Part shown: positions 30,190 through 38,297 of the stretch, piece after piece | Position numbering within the stretch: the first letter of the stretch is position 1 | How the letters are laid out: each line of letters opens with the position of its first letter | DNA from: JBOICV01 sp050740255 | GTDB taxonomy: Bacteria; Pseudomonadota; Gammaproteobacteria; Nevskiales; JBOICV01 | Length of the DNA stretch: 51,913 bases | Reading direction: 5' to 3' | NCBI GenBank assembly: GCA_050740255.1 | Contig: JBOICV010000073.1 | Span: 1-51,913 of the forward strand | The notes under the pieces: generated by a model | Database searches by the model: none | What the model was told of the DNA's origin: nothing | Seen by the model: the letters and a program-made list of their open reading frames with translations, nothing else | Translations under genes and position numbers: made by a program

Positions 30190-30861
30190 ATGGACCCCAA
30201 AATGGACAAGGAGCAGTTGAAGCGCCAAGCCGCGGAAGCGGCAATCCAGTACGTCGAAGCAGGCATGGTGGTCGGCGTCGGCACTGGCTCCACTGTCAAT
30301 CACTTCATTGACCTGCTGGGTCCGCTGCGCGGTAAGCTGGACGGCGCGGTGTCCAGCAGCGAGGCCAGCAGCAAGCGTTTGCAGGCTCTGGGTATTCGCG
30401 TGCTGGACCTGAATGCAGCCGGCCCGCTGCCGCTGTATGTGGACGGCGCCGATGAGGCCAATCGCCAGCTCGAACTGATCAAGGGCGGCGGTGGCGCGCT
30501 GACTCGCGAAAAAATCGTGGCCCAGGCCAGCCGTAAGTTCGTGTGCATCGTCGATGAAAGCAAACTAGTGTCCGTGCTGGGCCAGTTCCCCTTACCCATA
30601 GAGGTCATTCCCATGGCCCGCAGCCTGATTGGCCGCGAGCTGGTCAAGCTCGGCGGACAACCCGTCTGGCGCGAAAATTTCACGACCGATAACGGCAATT
30701 TCATCCTGGACGTGCATGCGCTCAAAATTCTCGAGCCGCGCAAGCTCGAAGAAACGATCAACCAGCTTCCCGGGATCGTCAGCGTCGGCCTCTTTGCACG
30801 GCGGCCAGCGGATGTGCTGCTCGTCGCCGGCTCTGGCGGCGTCAAAACCCTGAAACGCTGA
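30190..30861 (+). CDS. rpiA: Ribose-5-phosphate isomerase A
   Basis: A 223-residue isomerase interconverting ribose 5-phosphate and ribulose 5-phosphate in the pentose phosphate pathway. Motifs are VGVGTGSTVNHFIDLL (phosphate loop), DGADEANRQLELIKGGGGAL (catalytic Asp/Glu region) and TDNGNFILDV. A GGAG lies nine bases upstream of ATG 30190. A second ATG four codons later would give 219 residues, the E. coli length. It is probably cotranscribed with yggS. Confidence 0.96.
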   Translation: MDPKMDKEQLKRQAAEAAIQYVEAGMVVGVGTGSTVNHFIDLLGPLRGKLDGAVSSSEASSKRLQALGIRVLDLNAAGPLPLYVDGADEANRQLELIKGGGGALTREKIVAQASRKFVCIVDESKLVSVLGQFPLPIEVIPMARSLIGRELVKLGGQPVWRENFTTDNGNFILDVHALKILEPRKLEETINQLPGIVSVGLFARRPADVLLVAGSGGVKTLKR

Positions 30862-31185
30862 CAGCGCCAAACTGCTATCTTTCACGTCACATTCCGGCGA
30901 GAGCCGGTATCCCCTTCCCTCGCTTGCGGGGAAGGTAGGATGGCGGCGTTTCGAAAATGACCTGGACACCGGCCTGCGCCGGTGTGACGATTTGGTAGTG
31001 TCTTAGTTTGCTGCCTAACTCCAGAGTTCGTCATTCCGGCGGAGCCTGCCCCGGCGTGTTTTAGGCCGGGGGCCGGTATCCCCTTCCCCCACTTGTGGGG
31101 GAAGCTAGGATGGGGGTCTACCGTAAACCCATGGACACCGGCTAGAGTTTATCCTGAGCGAAATCGACGGGCCGGTGTGACAATT
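30862..31185. repeat. Two direct copies of a composite dispersed repeat (324-base intergenic region)
   Basis: No gene is visible here. Copy 1 (about 30887-30993) and copy 2 (about 31029-31186) share TCATTCCGGCG, then GCCGGTATCCCCTTCCC, a C/G-rich hairpin (CTTGCGGGGAAGGTAGGATGG, with CTTGTGGGGGAAGCTAGGAT in copy 2), and TGGACACCGGC...GCCGGTGTGAC. Copy 2 has extra sequence, including GTTTATCCTGAGCGAAATCG, a variant of another widespread dispersed repeat. The region separates convergent rpiA and the yjbH-like gene. Copy 2 runs right up to the stop of the latter. Confidence 0.8.
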
Positions 31186-33309
31186 TCAATCCAGCACTTC
31201 GTTCCAACCTTTAACGATCTCACCCGGCTCGGAACCCACCGTCAGCGGATACAGCTCGCGGCCGGCGCGCACCTTCTGGCCGCCATCACGTGTCAGTGGC
31301 CGGAAAGATATCGTCGCGGTACTTCTGGTGGATTTCGGGAAGAACAGATCCAAGGGCAGGTTCATGTAAAAGCCCTTGTCGAAACTGCCTTCGCCGAAGT
31401 CCTCCGCGGATACGTCGGTGAAGCTGGCAAAGGCGCCCACGCGGGCGCCGCTGGCGAAACGGCGCGAAAGATCAATGGTTGTGCCCTGATCCCCGGCGAG
31501 ATACTGGCCCACACTCAGCTTGGCCAGCAGATTCCACCAGGGCAGTTCAAAATAGCCGGTGAGATGACCGGTGGTTACCTCGTAGTCGAGAAAATCAAAA
31601 CGCTGGTCAAAATCGCGCTGGCGCACGCGGTTGACCTCGAGTCCGGCCGCCCATTGCGCGCCGTAGGGCCGATACAGCAACTCACCCGCCACGCCGCCAT
31701 ACATTTCCTCAAAAATGCCCGCGGACAGGCGGCTGTACCACTGTGGCGCCGGCGACCAGATGTAGTTGCTTTCCAGCCGCACGAGATTGTTCTTGCCCTC
31801 CCGGCGGTAACGCGCGATGTCGCTGCGTACTCGGGGTAAGCGGCTATCGGAGACCTGATCGAGATCATCGAGATTGTCCACCAGGTTGGCGCCGAGCACT
31901 GCGCTCAGGCCGAGCCGATCCGTGAGTTGCACATCGCCTGAGAAGCGCAGCCATAGCTGCCCGATGTAGAAACTATCGGGGCCGCCGATCTGCTGGCGCA
32001 GCGCCGGCGCGATCCCCCAGCTATACGTCGGGTAGTCAATCAGTTCGGGCAGATCCGCATCATCGTATCCTGCGCCGGGTCCGCGAATCACCGTCTTCGG
32101 CCAGATGGCGCGCGTGCTGTCCGCAACATAAGTCAGCGCCTGTTCGAGATCGGCGCGGGTAATATCGACGCGATAAGTCTCCTGTCCCGCCTCAACATTG
32201 ACCAGGGTGAAATCCATCACGCCGTCCGGCGCAACTGCCGCAGCGGCGCGGGCCACGCGTCCCACCGCGCGCGCCGGATTGCGATACGGCTTTTGCGAGA
32301 ACCACAGCGTGAGCCGGCGCTGATCCAAATCCAGTGCATGCAAGCTCGCCTCCTGCCCGCTCAGTTGTGCGCGCAGCCGTTCGGCCAGCGCCGCAAGATC
32401 TATCGCGGCCAAGGCCTGCTGCGGGTTTTGTACCGGCCGGATCGTCGGCGGCAGCGGGTCTTTCTTGGGTGGGCTTTCATCGCGCTGGAAATTGCCGCCC
32501 AGCGTAGCCGTGAACACCGCGGTATTGCCGCGCTCCACTCCGGCGGTAAACCCGAAGGCACGGTTTACCTGGTAGCGCAATCCAAAATTAACCGGCGCAT
32601 CGACTTCCAACGCCGTGCCGCTGGGTTCGGTCTCGTAGTCGTTACCCTCATATTCCAGCAGCACGCTGAGACCCCGCAGCGGCGTGTGCCACTCGATTCC
32701 ACCGAATACCGCCACTTCTTCACCGCGAAACCAGCGCTTGACGTCCACCCGGCCGCCTTCACCTGAAATGCCAGTTGGCCGAGTGTCAAAACGGTCGGAC
32801 AAGCTGCCGAGAGGATTGTCGAAATCGCCGCGCGAACCCAGGCGTCCCCAACCGATACCTAGGGAAATATCCACCGGCCCGAAGGCCTTATTGCCCACCA
32901 GATACTCCGCGGCAAACAAGCCTGTGCCGCCGATATCGCGCACACCGAGCGCAAGCTCGGGTATATAGACCGACTCTGCCAGTAGCCTAACTTTGAAATC
33001 CAGGCCGCGATCTTTTGCGGTTTGCTTGCCGCTGAACGATGCCGGCCCGAACAGGCGCTGCTCGTCTTCCGTGTAGCGGAGAGTCGTTTCCAGCCACGGT
33101 AAGAATTGCAAGGAAAGGTAGAGGTGGTTATACGGCGAGGACACCGACAGGCCGGCGGTCAAACTGCCATCCGGCGCAAACCGCGCTGTCGGGTTCTGCA
33201 ATAGGCCCACGCCACCGGCACTGGTCTGGCCGTCCGCCAGCGCCAGAACCGGTAGCATTAGCCCAAGCACCAGACCTGCCAGCCTTCCCCAGTTCCAAGC
33301 CGATCTCAC
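31186..33309 (-). CDS. YjbH/GfcD-family outer-membrane polysaccharide protein
   Basis: A 707-residue exported protein, about the length of E. coli YjbH (698). A Sec signal peptide ends near LALADG (residue 26). The start of the mature protein, GGVGLLQNPTARFAPDGSL, is the family hallmark, and alternating aromatic/hydrophobic strands throughout suggest beta-barrel parts. YjbH and GfcD belong to the yjbEFGH and gfcABCDE operons for exopolysaccharide or group 4 capsule and are thought to act in export at the outer membrane. The start is GTG 33309 with no strong ribosome binding site. The yjbF-like gene is 460 bases upstream, with a small gene on the opposite strand in between. A yjbG/gfcC relative is missing. 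Confidence 0.85.
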   Translation of the reverse strand: MRSAWNWGRLAGLVLGLMLPVLALADGQTSAGGVGLLQNPTARFAPDGSLTAGLSVSSPYNHLYLSLQFLPWLETTLRYTEDEQRLFGPASFSGKQTAKDRGLDFKVRLLAESVYIPELALGVRDIGGTGLFAAEYLVGNKAFGPVDISLGIGWGRLGSRGDFDNPLGSLSDRFDTRPTGISGEGGRVDVKRWFRGEEVAVFGGIEWHTPLRGLSVLLEYEGNDYETEPSGTALEVDAPVNFGLRYQVNRAFGFTAGVERGNTAVFTATLGGNFQRDESPPKKDPLPPTIRPVQNPQQALAAIDLAALAERLRAQLSGQEASLHALDLDQRRLTLWFSQKPYRNPARAVGRVARAAAAVAPDGVMDFTLVNVEAGQETYRVDITRADLEQALTYVADSTRAIWPKTVIRGPGAGYDDADLPELIDYPTYSWGIAPALRQQIGGPDSFYIGQLWLRFSGDVQLTDRLGLSAVLGANLVDNLDDLDQVSDSRLPRVRSDIARYRREGKNNLVRLESNYIWSPAPQWYSRLSAGIFEEMYGGVAGELLYRPYGAQWAAGLEVNRVRQRDFDQRFDFLDYEVTTGHLTGYFELPWWNLLAKLSVGQYLAGDQGTTIDLSRRFASGARVGAFASFTDVSAEDFGEGSFDKGFYMNLPLDLFFPKSTRSTATISFRPLTRDGGQKVRAGRELYPLTVGSEPGEIVKGWNEVLD

Positions 33310-33470
33310 AGTGAGTTAGTCCCGATGGGCCAAGCCTTGCCGGCCCCGCAGCTCGTTTGCGGGAGCTGCAGTGGTACGGAATTTGCTGCAAGAAAGGGAG
33401 TCCGGCCGATTGACGCAGCCGACGGACTAAGCGTAATCTGTTGATCGCTTGGCTCAAATAGGAGCTGCTT
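33310..33470. promoter_or_regulatory. Divergent promoter region, yjbH-like / small secreted protein
   Basis: For the plus-strand small gene a TTGACG (33410-33415) is a good -35, with only a weak TAATCT (33434-33439) at 18-base spacing as -10. AGGAG (33460-33464) sits six bases before the ATG and is a strong ribosome binding site. The yjbH-like gene must use the same gap in the other direction or depend on read-through. Confidence 0.45.
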
Positions 33471-33713
33471 ATGAATTCTGTTCATCGTGCGGTAATTGCC
33501 ATCCTGGCGGCGACATCTCTGGCGAGCTTCAGCTTCAATGCCTTAGCCCAGGAGGAAGACGCCCTGGAGGAAGACACTACGGCCAGCACTAGCGCAAGCG
33601 AGTTGCCGGCGGCCGGTGTATGGGCCGGTCTCGGGCTATTAGGGATTGTTGCCGTAATCGCGGGTAGCGATAGCGACGACAGCGACGGGCCGACCGCAAC
33701 CGTACCCCCGTAA
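33471..33713 (+). CDS. Small YjbE/GfcA-like secreted protein
   Basis: An 80-residue protein with a clear signal peptide (VIAILAATSLASFSFNALA, cleavage near residue 26), an acidic Ser/Thr-rich segment (EEDALEEDTTASTSASELPA), a hydrophobic helix GVWAGLGLLGIVAVIAG (about 48-64) and a low-complexity Asp/Ser/Thr/Pro tail. E. coli YjbE and GfcA are likewise about 80-100 residues with a signal peptide and Thr/Ser-rich tail, and precede yjbF/gfcB. The resemblance is in composition and context, not in clear sequence identity. It is the only plus-strand gene in a 20-kb minus-strand polysaccharide locus. Confidence 0.75.
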   Translation: MNSVHRAVIAILAATSLASFSFNALAQEEDALEEDTTASTSASELPAAGVWAGLGLLGIVAVIAGSDSDDSDGPTATVPP

Positions 33714-33767
33714 CTCGCACCGGAATTGCTCGCTGCCGGCCGGCGGCGGGTTAATGTCGTAATCATC

Positions 33768-33798
33768 TTCAAGCCCGCAGCTTTGCTGCGGGCTTGAA
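33768..33798. terminator. Perfect 13-base hairpin at the end of the yjbF-like gene
   Basis: TTCAAGCCCGCAG CTTTG CTGCGGGCTTGAA forms a perfect 13-base-pair stem with a five-base loop between the convergent ends of the small secreted protein and the yjbF-like gene. It encodes the last residues and stop of the latter (FKPAAKLRA). There is no T-tract on either side, so intrinsic termination would be imperfect. A role in 3' end protection is also possible. Confidence 0.65.
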
Positions 33799-34467
33799 CA
33801 TTTCCAGCTCCGTTACGCCCAGCTGCGGCGCCGTGTGCTGAAGGCTCTTCCATACGAAGCCAGTCCCGGGATCGACCCAATACTGGTTTTTCACGTGCCA
33901 GTTCCAGCGCCAGTAGGAGACATGCTCCTCGACCCGCAGCGTTACCCGCGGTTGGCCGAGAATGGTGATGACGTCTTCTTCCTTTGGGTGGAACACGCTG
34001 GTTGCTGCGACGTCTTTCTCCCGCGGCTGCGCGGGCCGTAAATCCACGAAACGGACCAGGGTCTCGCCCCCGGGTGGAACGCGCTGCAACCCGGTCTGCA
34101 CGGGGTCGAGGGCGCCGAAGCGGGTAGTCTTCAAATCCTTGATCAGACCGTTGGTGCGGATCAGTCGCCCGAACCGCGTGACGAATAGCAATTGATCCGC
34201 CGTGACCCAGTACAGGTCGTCGTTGATGTTTTTGGCCAGCACCACCAAGGCCTGGCGGCTTTCCCCTATGCGAACTCCCATGGAGGCATAAGGTAGGCGC
34301 GCGACATCTTGCGCGGAAAATGCGCCCTGTCTACTTTGCTTGCGTCGCGCTGAGAACGACTCACCGAGGGATTTGAAGAGCGGATTCGCTACGCAGCCGG
34401 ACACGGCCAGCGATAGAGCACCGGTAAGAAAGGCGCGCCGCTTGAACCCCCGATCGGATCCATTCAT
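33769..34467 (-). CDS. YjbF/GfcB-family lipoprotein with Tat-like signal
   Basis: This 232-residue protein has the signal sequence FKRRAFLTGALSLAVSGC, combining an RRxFL twin-arginine-like motif with a lipobox ending in Cys. The body (TRFGRLIRTNGLIKDL, YWRWNWHVKNQYWVDPGTGFVWKS) resembles GfcB/YjbF, which act in group 4 capsule or exopolysaccharide secretion. The start at ATG 34467 (MNGSDRGF) places the signal peptide correctly. A TTG at 34521 is in frame but would give an odd hydrophilic leader. It follows the WecA-like gene closely on the same strand. The last codons lie inside a hairpin. Confidence 0.83.
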   Translation of the reverse strand: MNGSDRGFKRRAFLTGALSLAVSGCVANPLFKSLGESFSARRKQSRQGAFSAQDVARLPYASMGVRIGESRQALVVLAKNINDDLYWVTADQLLFVTRFGRLIRTNGLIKDLKTTRFGALDPVQTGLQRVPPGGETLVRFVDLRPAQPREKDVAATSVFHPKEEDVITILGQPRVTLRVEEHVSYWRWNWHVKNQYWVDPGTGFVWKSLQHTAPQLGVTELEMFKPAAKLRA

Positions 34468-34523
34468 GGACGGTTCCAATGCATCTCGGTAAATTTGATC
34501 ATCCGGCGCCGGCACCGCCAAAC

Positions 34524-35588
34524 CTAGGCTTCGCGCGAGAGGCCGGTACGCTGAGTTCTGTCGCGCATGATCCGTCGCGACGAACGCCAGGTATGGCCCG
34601 CCAACACAACCAGAAAGGCGTAAAACGCAAGCGGCTCACTCCACCAGGACTGCGCTGTACCGAAAGCGGCCAGCGCTCCACCAAGACTCATTCCTGAAAG
34701 CCACCACACCACCGCCTGCTCGCTGCCGAGCCGCCTGAGCAGCAGATGATGGACATGTTCGCGATCGGCCGAGAAGGGGCTTCGTCCTTCCAGCGCCCGC
34801 CGCAGCATCAGGCAAAGTGTATCGGCCAGTGGTACCAGCATCAGCCATACCGCTGTCACGGGAGGAAATGACGCTTCAGGCTGCCCGGCAGCGGCCACGA
34901 GCAACCAGGCCAGCCAAAATCCCAATAAATTGGAGCCGGCTTCGCCGAGAAATACCAGGCTGCGACCTCCTCTGAGCGCCGGATGGTTGTAGCAGAGAAA
35001 CCCGACCAGCGATCCGGCGAGTAAAAAACCGGGAAGGGCAATATCAGCCGCACCCGCTCCGACGATGATTAACAGGCCGGCCACGACGATCAAAGCCACG
35101 CTGCCGCTGAGACCATTCATGCCGTCCAGCATGTTGATGCAGTTGATTCCCCCCACCACGGCAAATACCGTGACCACTTCGGCAAACATCCCGAGCTCAA
35201 TTGCGCCGGTGCCCAGCAGATTGCCGAAACCCTCCAGCTGTAAGTGATCGAATCGGGTCATGCAGAAACCGGCCAGGGTTTGGCCGGACAAGCGCCAGAT
35301 CGCCGAAATCGGTCGCGAATCGTCCCACAGCCCAAGCAACACGAGTATCAATGAGCCGGCGAGGAGTCCTGTCGGCAGATCCTTACCGGTCACCGTCCCG
35401 GCAACAACGCCTACGCCCAGGATCGCAGCGACGAGAGCCAGCCCCCCCGCCTTGGGCGTGGGCGATACATGACATCTACGTCCACCGGGGATATCCACCA
35501 ATCCCAGTCGGCGAGTTATGGGTATCAGGGCGGGAACAGAAAGAAGCGTGATTCCGCAACCTAAAACAAACCACAGCAGCTGCTGCAT
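34524..35588 (-). CDS. WecA/TagO-family polyprenyl-phosphate glycosyl-1-phosphate transferase
   Basis: An integral membrane protein (354 residues from ATG 35588, about ten hydrophobic segments) that should load the first sugar phosphate onto undecaprenyl phosphate. Key motifs are LGLWDDSRPISA, NCINMLDGMNGLSG, FLGEAGSNLLGFWLAW and ADREHVHHLLLRRLG, which are the magnesium- and nucleotide-binding loops of the WecA/MraY superfamily. FLGEAGS carries Glu where most members have FLGDAGS. A longer in-frame start at 35636 would add 16 hydrophilic residues. The sugar used cannot be read from sequence. It is the only initiating enzyme visible in the locus. Confidence 0.9.
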   Translation of the reverse strand: MQQLLWFVLGCGITLLSVPALIPITRRLGLVDIPGGRRCHVSPTPKAGGLALVAAILGVGVVAGTVTGKDLPTGLLAGSLILVLLGLWDDSRPISAIWRLSGQTLAGFCMTRFDHLQLEGFGNLLGTGAIELGMFAEVVTVFAVVGGINCINMLDGMNGLSGSVALIVVAGLLIIVGAGAADIALPGFLLAGSLVGFLCYNHPALRGGRSLVFLGEAGSNLLGFWLAWLLVAAAGQPEASFPPVTAVWLMLVPLADTLCLMLRRALEGRSPFSADREHVHHLLLRRLGSEQAVVWWLSGMSLGGALAAFGTAQSWWSEPLAFYAFLVVLAGHTWRSSRRIMRDRTQRTGLSREA

Positions 35589-35733
35589 TACTCCCCCGGA
35601 TTCGTCTGTCCTCGTAGTGCTCTGATAACGCAACAACCGAGCCGGACAGTAAGCTGCCTAGGCTACCTGAGCCGCTGTCCGATTAGTAGCTGCCGGCCGG
35701 CCATTCATAGCACCCGCTTGTGCCATTTATCCA

Positions 35734-36933
35734 TTACCGGTCAATGACATTGCGCCAGGCCGCAAACGACAACTCGCGCCGAAAACGCCGTTCGTATGCT
35801 TCGCGCGCGCGCGCGCCACGCCGCGCACATTCCGCCAGGTTGGACCGGCACTCGTTCAACAGATTGAATAACCCGTCGGCGTCACCTGGATCCAGCTGCC
35901 AACCACATTGCTCCTCCGCGATCACCCGCGCAATCTCTGCATCGCGCGGACCGATGAAGATGGCCGGCCGGCCGGCTGCTGCAATGCCGTACCACTTGCT
36001 CGGTACTACAACTCCGCTTAACTCAGGATGCTGGGTCACAAGGTGCACATCGGCCGCACCCAGGGAATCGCTCAGTACCGACGCCGGTTGATAGGGCCGG
36101 AACATCCAATTCTCAAAGCCACTGGCATGCGCCATCTGCTGCAGCGCCTGAAACTGCTTACCGCCGCCGATCATCAGGAAAATCAGATCGTTCGCTCCGG
36201 CCAATTTCGCGCCAGCAGCCGCTACCGCTTCAAACACATGCGCCCGCCCGAAGTTGCCGCTATAGCCAACCACAAAGGAATTTCCCAAACCCCAGGTCTG
36301 CCGTAACGGATTTTGCAGGCGTGCGGCCGGACGGACGTTTTCTTCGTCCGCCCAGTTACAGATGATCTTCGACGGGATATGGCGCGCCGCGAGATACTCC
36401 TGCATGCAGCGTCCCACCACGACGTTAGCACCGGCTCGGCGCAAACCAAAATCGCGCAGAGGCCGCAAACCTGCCAGGGTCAAAGCCAACACACGACTAG
36501 TACTTAACCGGCTGGCTATCTCCGGAAAAATATCCTGCAGCCAATTAATAAGTCTGGCGCGCCTCAGCCAGCACGGCAGCGCCAGTGCCAATCCGAGCAT
36601 CGGTGGATCGGTCTTGGCGACTACCGTGTCACCCGGTCGGACATGACGCACCACATACCAGACGGCCGCCAGATAGAAAGTAAAGTAGTCGAGTGCGCGT
36701 CCGAAGATATTTGTGCGACCGAAGCGGGTTGCCGGTAGTCGATAGATATGCACGCCACGCCAGCTTTCCGCGCGCGGCAGGTCTGCTCGCGGTGCTTCAT
36801 ATAGCTGACGACTGGTAACGACCCCGCACTGCCATCCGCGTTCGGCCAGATGGGTAGCGAGCTGGCTCAGGATGTTACTGGTGGCAGAGCCGTCGGGATG
36901 GAAATACCGATTGACGAACCAGACTTTGTGCAT
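35734..36933 (-). CDS. GT4-family glycosyltransferase (WcaI/WbuB-like)
   Basis: A GT-B fold glycosyltransferase of 399 residues from ATG 36933. The N-terminal half contains VNRYFHPDGSATSNILSQLA (acceptor side) and the membrane-associating segments typical of WcaI/WbuB. The C-terminal half contains VVGYSGNFGRAHVFEAV and ELSGVVVPSKWYGIAAAGRP, the nucleotide-sugar site. An in-frame TTG at 36957 is preceded by GAGG and is an alternative start. It probably transfers the second or a later sugar to the lipid-linked repeat unit. Confidence 0.87.
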   Translation of the reverse strand: MHKVWFVNRYFHPDGSATSNILSQLATHLAERGWQCGVVTSRQLYEAPRADLPRAESWRGVHIYRLPATRFGRTNIFGRALDYFTFYLAAVWYVVRHVRPGDTVVAKTDPPMLGLALALPCWLRRARLINWLQDIFPEIASRLSTSRVLALTLAGLRPLRDFGLRRAGANVVVGRCMQEYLAARHIPSKIICNWADEENVRPAARLQNPLRQTWGLGNSFVVGYSGNFGRAHVFEAVAAAGAKLAGANDLIFLMIGGGKQFQALQQMAHASGFENWMFRPYQPASVLSDSLGAADVHLVTQHPELSGVVVPSKWYGIAAAGRPAIFIGPRDAEIARVIAEEQCGWQLDPGDADGLFNLLNECRSNLAECARRGARAREAYERRFRRELSFAAWRNVIDR

Positions 36934-37047
36934 GGGCCGGTTAAAGGCGCGCGTCAACGACTGTCCACCTCGACACGCTCATGACCCTGGGCGTTAGCGG
37001 CCTAGCGGTAGTTGTTCAGTGCAGTACGAGCTAGTGCAGAAGCAAGC

Positions 37048-38253
37048 TTACTCATCTTCAAACACCAAATACGCCTGGATGAGAGTCTGCAAAGACGGCA
37101 GCAACTGGATAACCGCCCGGTTGTAACTGACGAGGGACGCCGAGGAAGCAAACACCACATCGCGCGGCTGCAAGCGGAACTGGTCCGCCAGTATCAGTGC
37201 GTCCACCGATTTGGCATTGAGATGGTAGATCTTTGGCGGGCGGGCGGCGGGCGGCACCGCCTTCGCGTCGGACATCTGCTCGAGTGGCACGCCGCGGACA
37301 ACGTAGAGGCCACCGCTGCTGGATTCCAGGCTCAAGCCTCCTACCTGGCCGTCGTTGATGGCATCGGTCAAGGTCATTCCGCTTACCGGGATGTCCAGGA
37401 CCGCCTGCTGCTTGACTTCTCCGACCACGAAAACGCGGTTCCAGCGACCGTCTTCGACGTAAAGTTGATCACCATGCCGCAGGGTGAGACGGCGCGCTAC
37501 GTTAGCGTCGCGGAAAACCTGGTTGAGATTGATGTCGTGGTCGCGACCGGCGCGTTGCAAAGTTAGGCGACGATGTGTTTTCGCCGGCCGGATGGAGTTA
37601 CAGGCGTCGAGTGCATCCAGTACGGTAAGGGATTGATCGGTTATCGGCAGGCGGCACGGCTTTTCCACGTCCCCGACAACATGAACATATTGACTGCGGA
37701 ACTGGAGCACGCGCACATCCACCTGTGGCTCCTGCACGATGCGGGAAAGTCCGGTGGTAATACGGGCGCGGATCTCCTCGACGGTAAGTCCACCCACCTG
37801 GATGAGACCAACATGCGGATAAAAGAAGCCGCCGTCCGCGCGCACCACCTGTCCGGCTGAAGCCGGATCACGCGCATCACCCGCGGGATTAGTAAGATCC
37901 GAATGGCCCCAGACCACCACGCTTAGTACGTCCCCAGGTCCGACCCGGTACTCAACTACCGATGGCGCGTCGTCATTCGCCGTTCCCCGGGCCTGTTGGG
38001 CGGCCTTTTCCTTCGTCTGCTTGCGCTTATGGGCGAGCCGCGCAATCACATCGGGCGTGATGTCTACAATCTCGGCACCCTGCCCATGATTGTTGGAGTC
38101 GTCATACACCGGCGGAGCGCCGCTTGACCAGACGTCACTACCGTCGTTGTCAATTCTGAGTCCGGGAAAAGTACACGCCGTCAGCGCTGCAAGGCCCGCT
38201 ATCACAGAGACCAGGCCGATTCCATGACCCGTCGCAATTTTATTAAGCCGCAT
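37048..38253 (-). CDS. wza: Wza/GfcE-type polysaccharide export outer-membrane lipoprotein
   Basis: A 401-residue lipoprotein (signal peptide with lipobox LTAC, Cys about residue 27) with the polysaccharide export domain YRVGPGDVLSVVVWGHSDLT, followed by two SLBB-type domains (YVHVVGDVEKPCRLPI, RVFVVGEVKQQAVLDIPV) and a C-terminal amphipathic helix (AVIQLLPSLQTLIQAYLVF) that in Wza forms the outer-membrane pore. Length compares with 379 for E. coli Wza. It is followed upstream on the same strand by a low-molecular-weight phosphatase gene, the classical wza-wzb pairing. A wzc kinase gene is not in the window. Confidence 0.93.
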   Translation of the reverse strand: MRLNKIATGHGIGLVSVIAGLAALTACTFPGLRIDNDGSDVWSSGAPPVYDDSNNHGQGAEIVDITPDVIARLAHKRKQTKEKAAQQARGTANDDAPSVVEYRVGPGDVLSVVVWGHSDLTNPAGDARDPASAGQVVRADGGFFYPHVGLIQVGGLTVEEIRARITTGLSRIVQEPQVDVRVLQFRSQYVHVVGDVEKPCRLPITDQSLTVLDALDACNSIRPAKTHRRLTLQRAGRDHDINLNQVFRDANVARRLTLRHGDQLYVEDGRWNRVFVVGEVKQQAVLDIPVSGMTLTDAINDGQVGGLSLESSSGGLYVVRGVPLEQMSDAKAVPPAARPPKIYHLNAKSVDALILADQFRLQPRDVVFASSASLVSYNRAVIQLLPSLQTLIQAYLVFEDE

Positions 38254-38297
38254 GCAACCCCTTCTTAAAAACGCCCCAGCACGAATGCGATGTTCTT

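Noticed and set aside
30887..31186. The repeat pair as a possible CRISPR array or insertion sequence
   Set aside because: There are only two imperfect copies of over 100 bases with no regular spacers, no terminal inverted repeats with target duplication and no transposase gene.
33482..33880. A 132-codon minus-strand frame across the small secreted protein gene
   Set aside because: It has no signal peptide, domain or ribosome binding site, while the plus-strand frame has all the marks of a secreted protein. It also overlaps the yjbF-like coding end.
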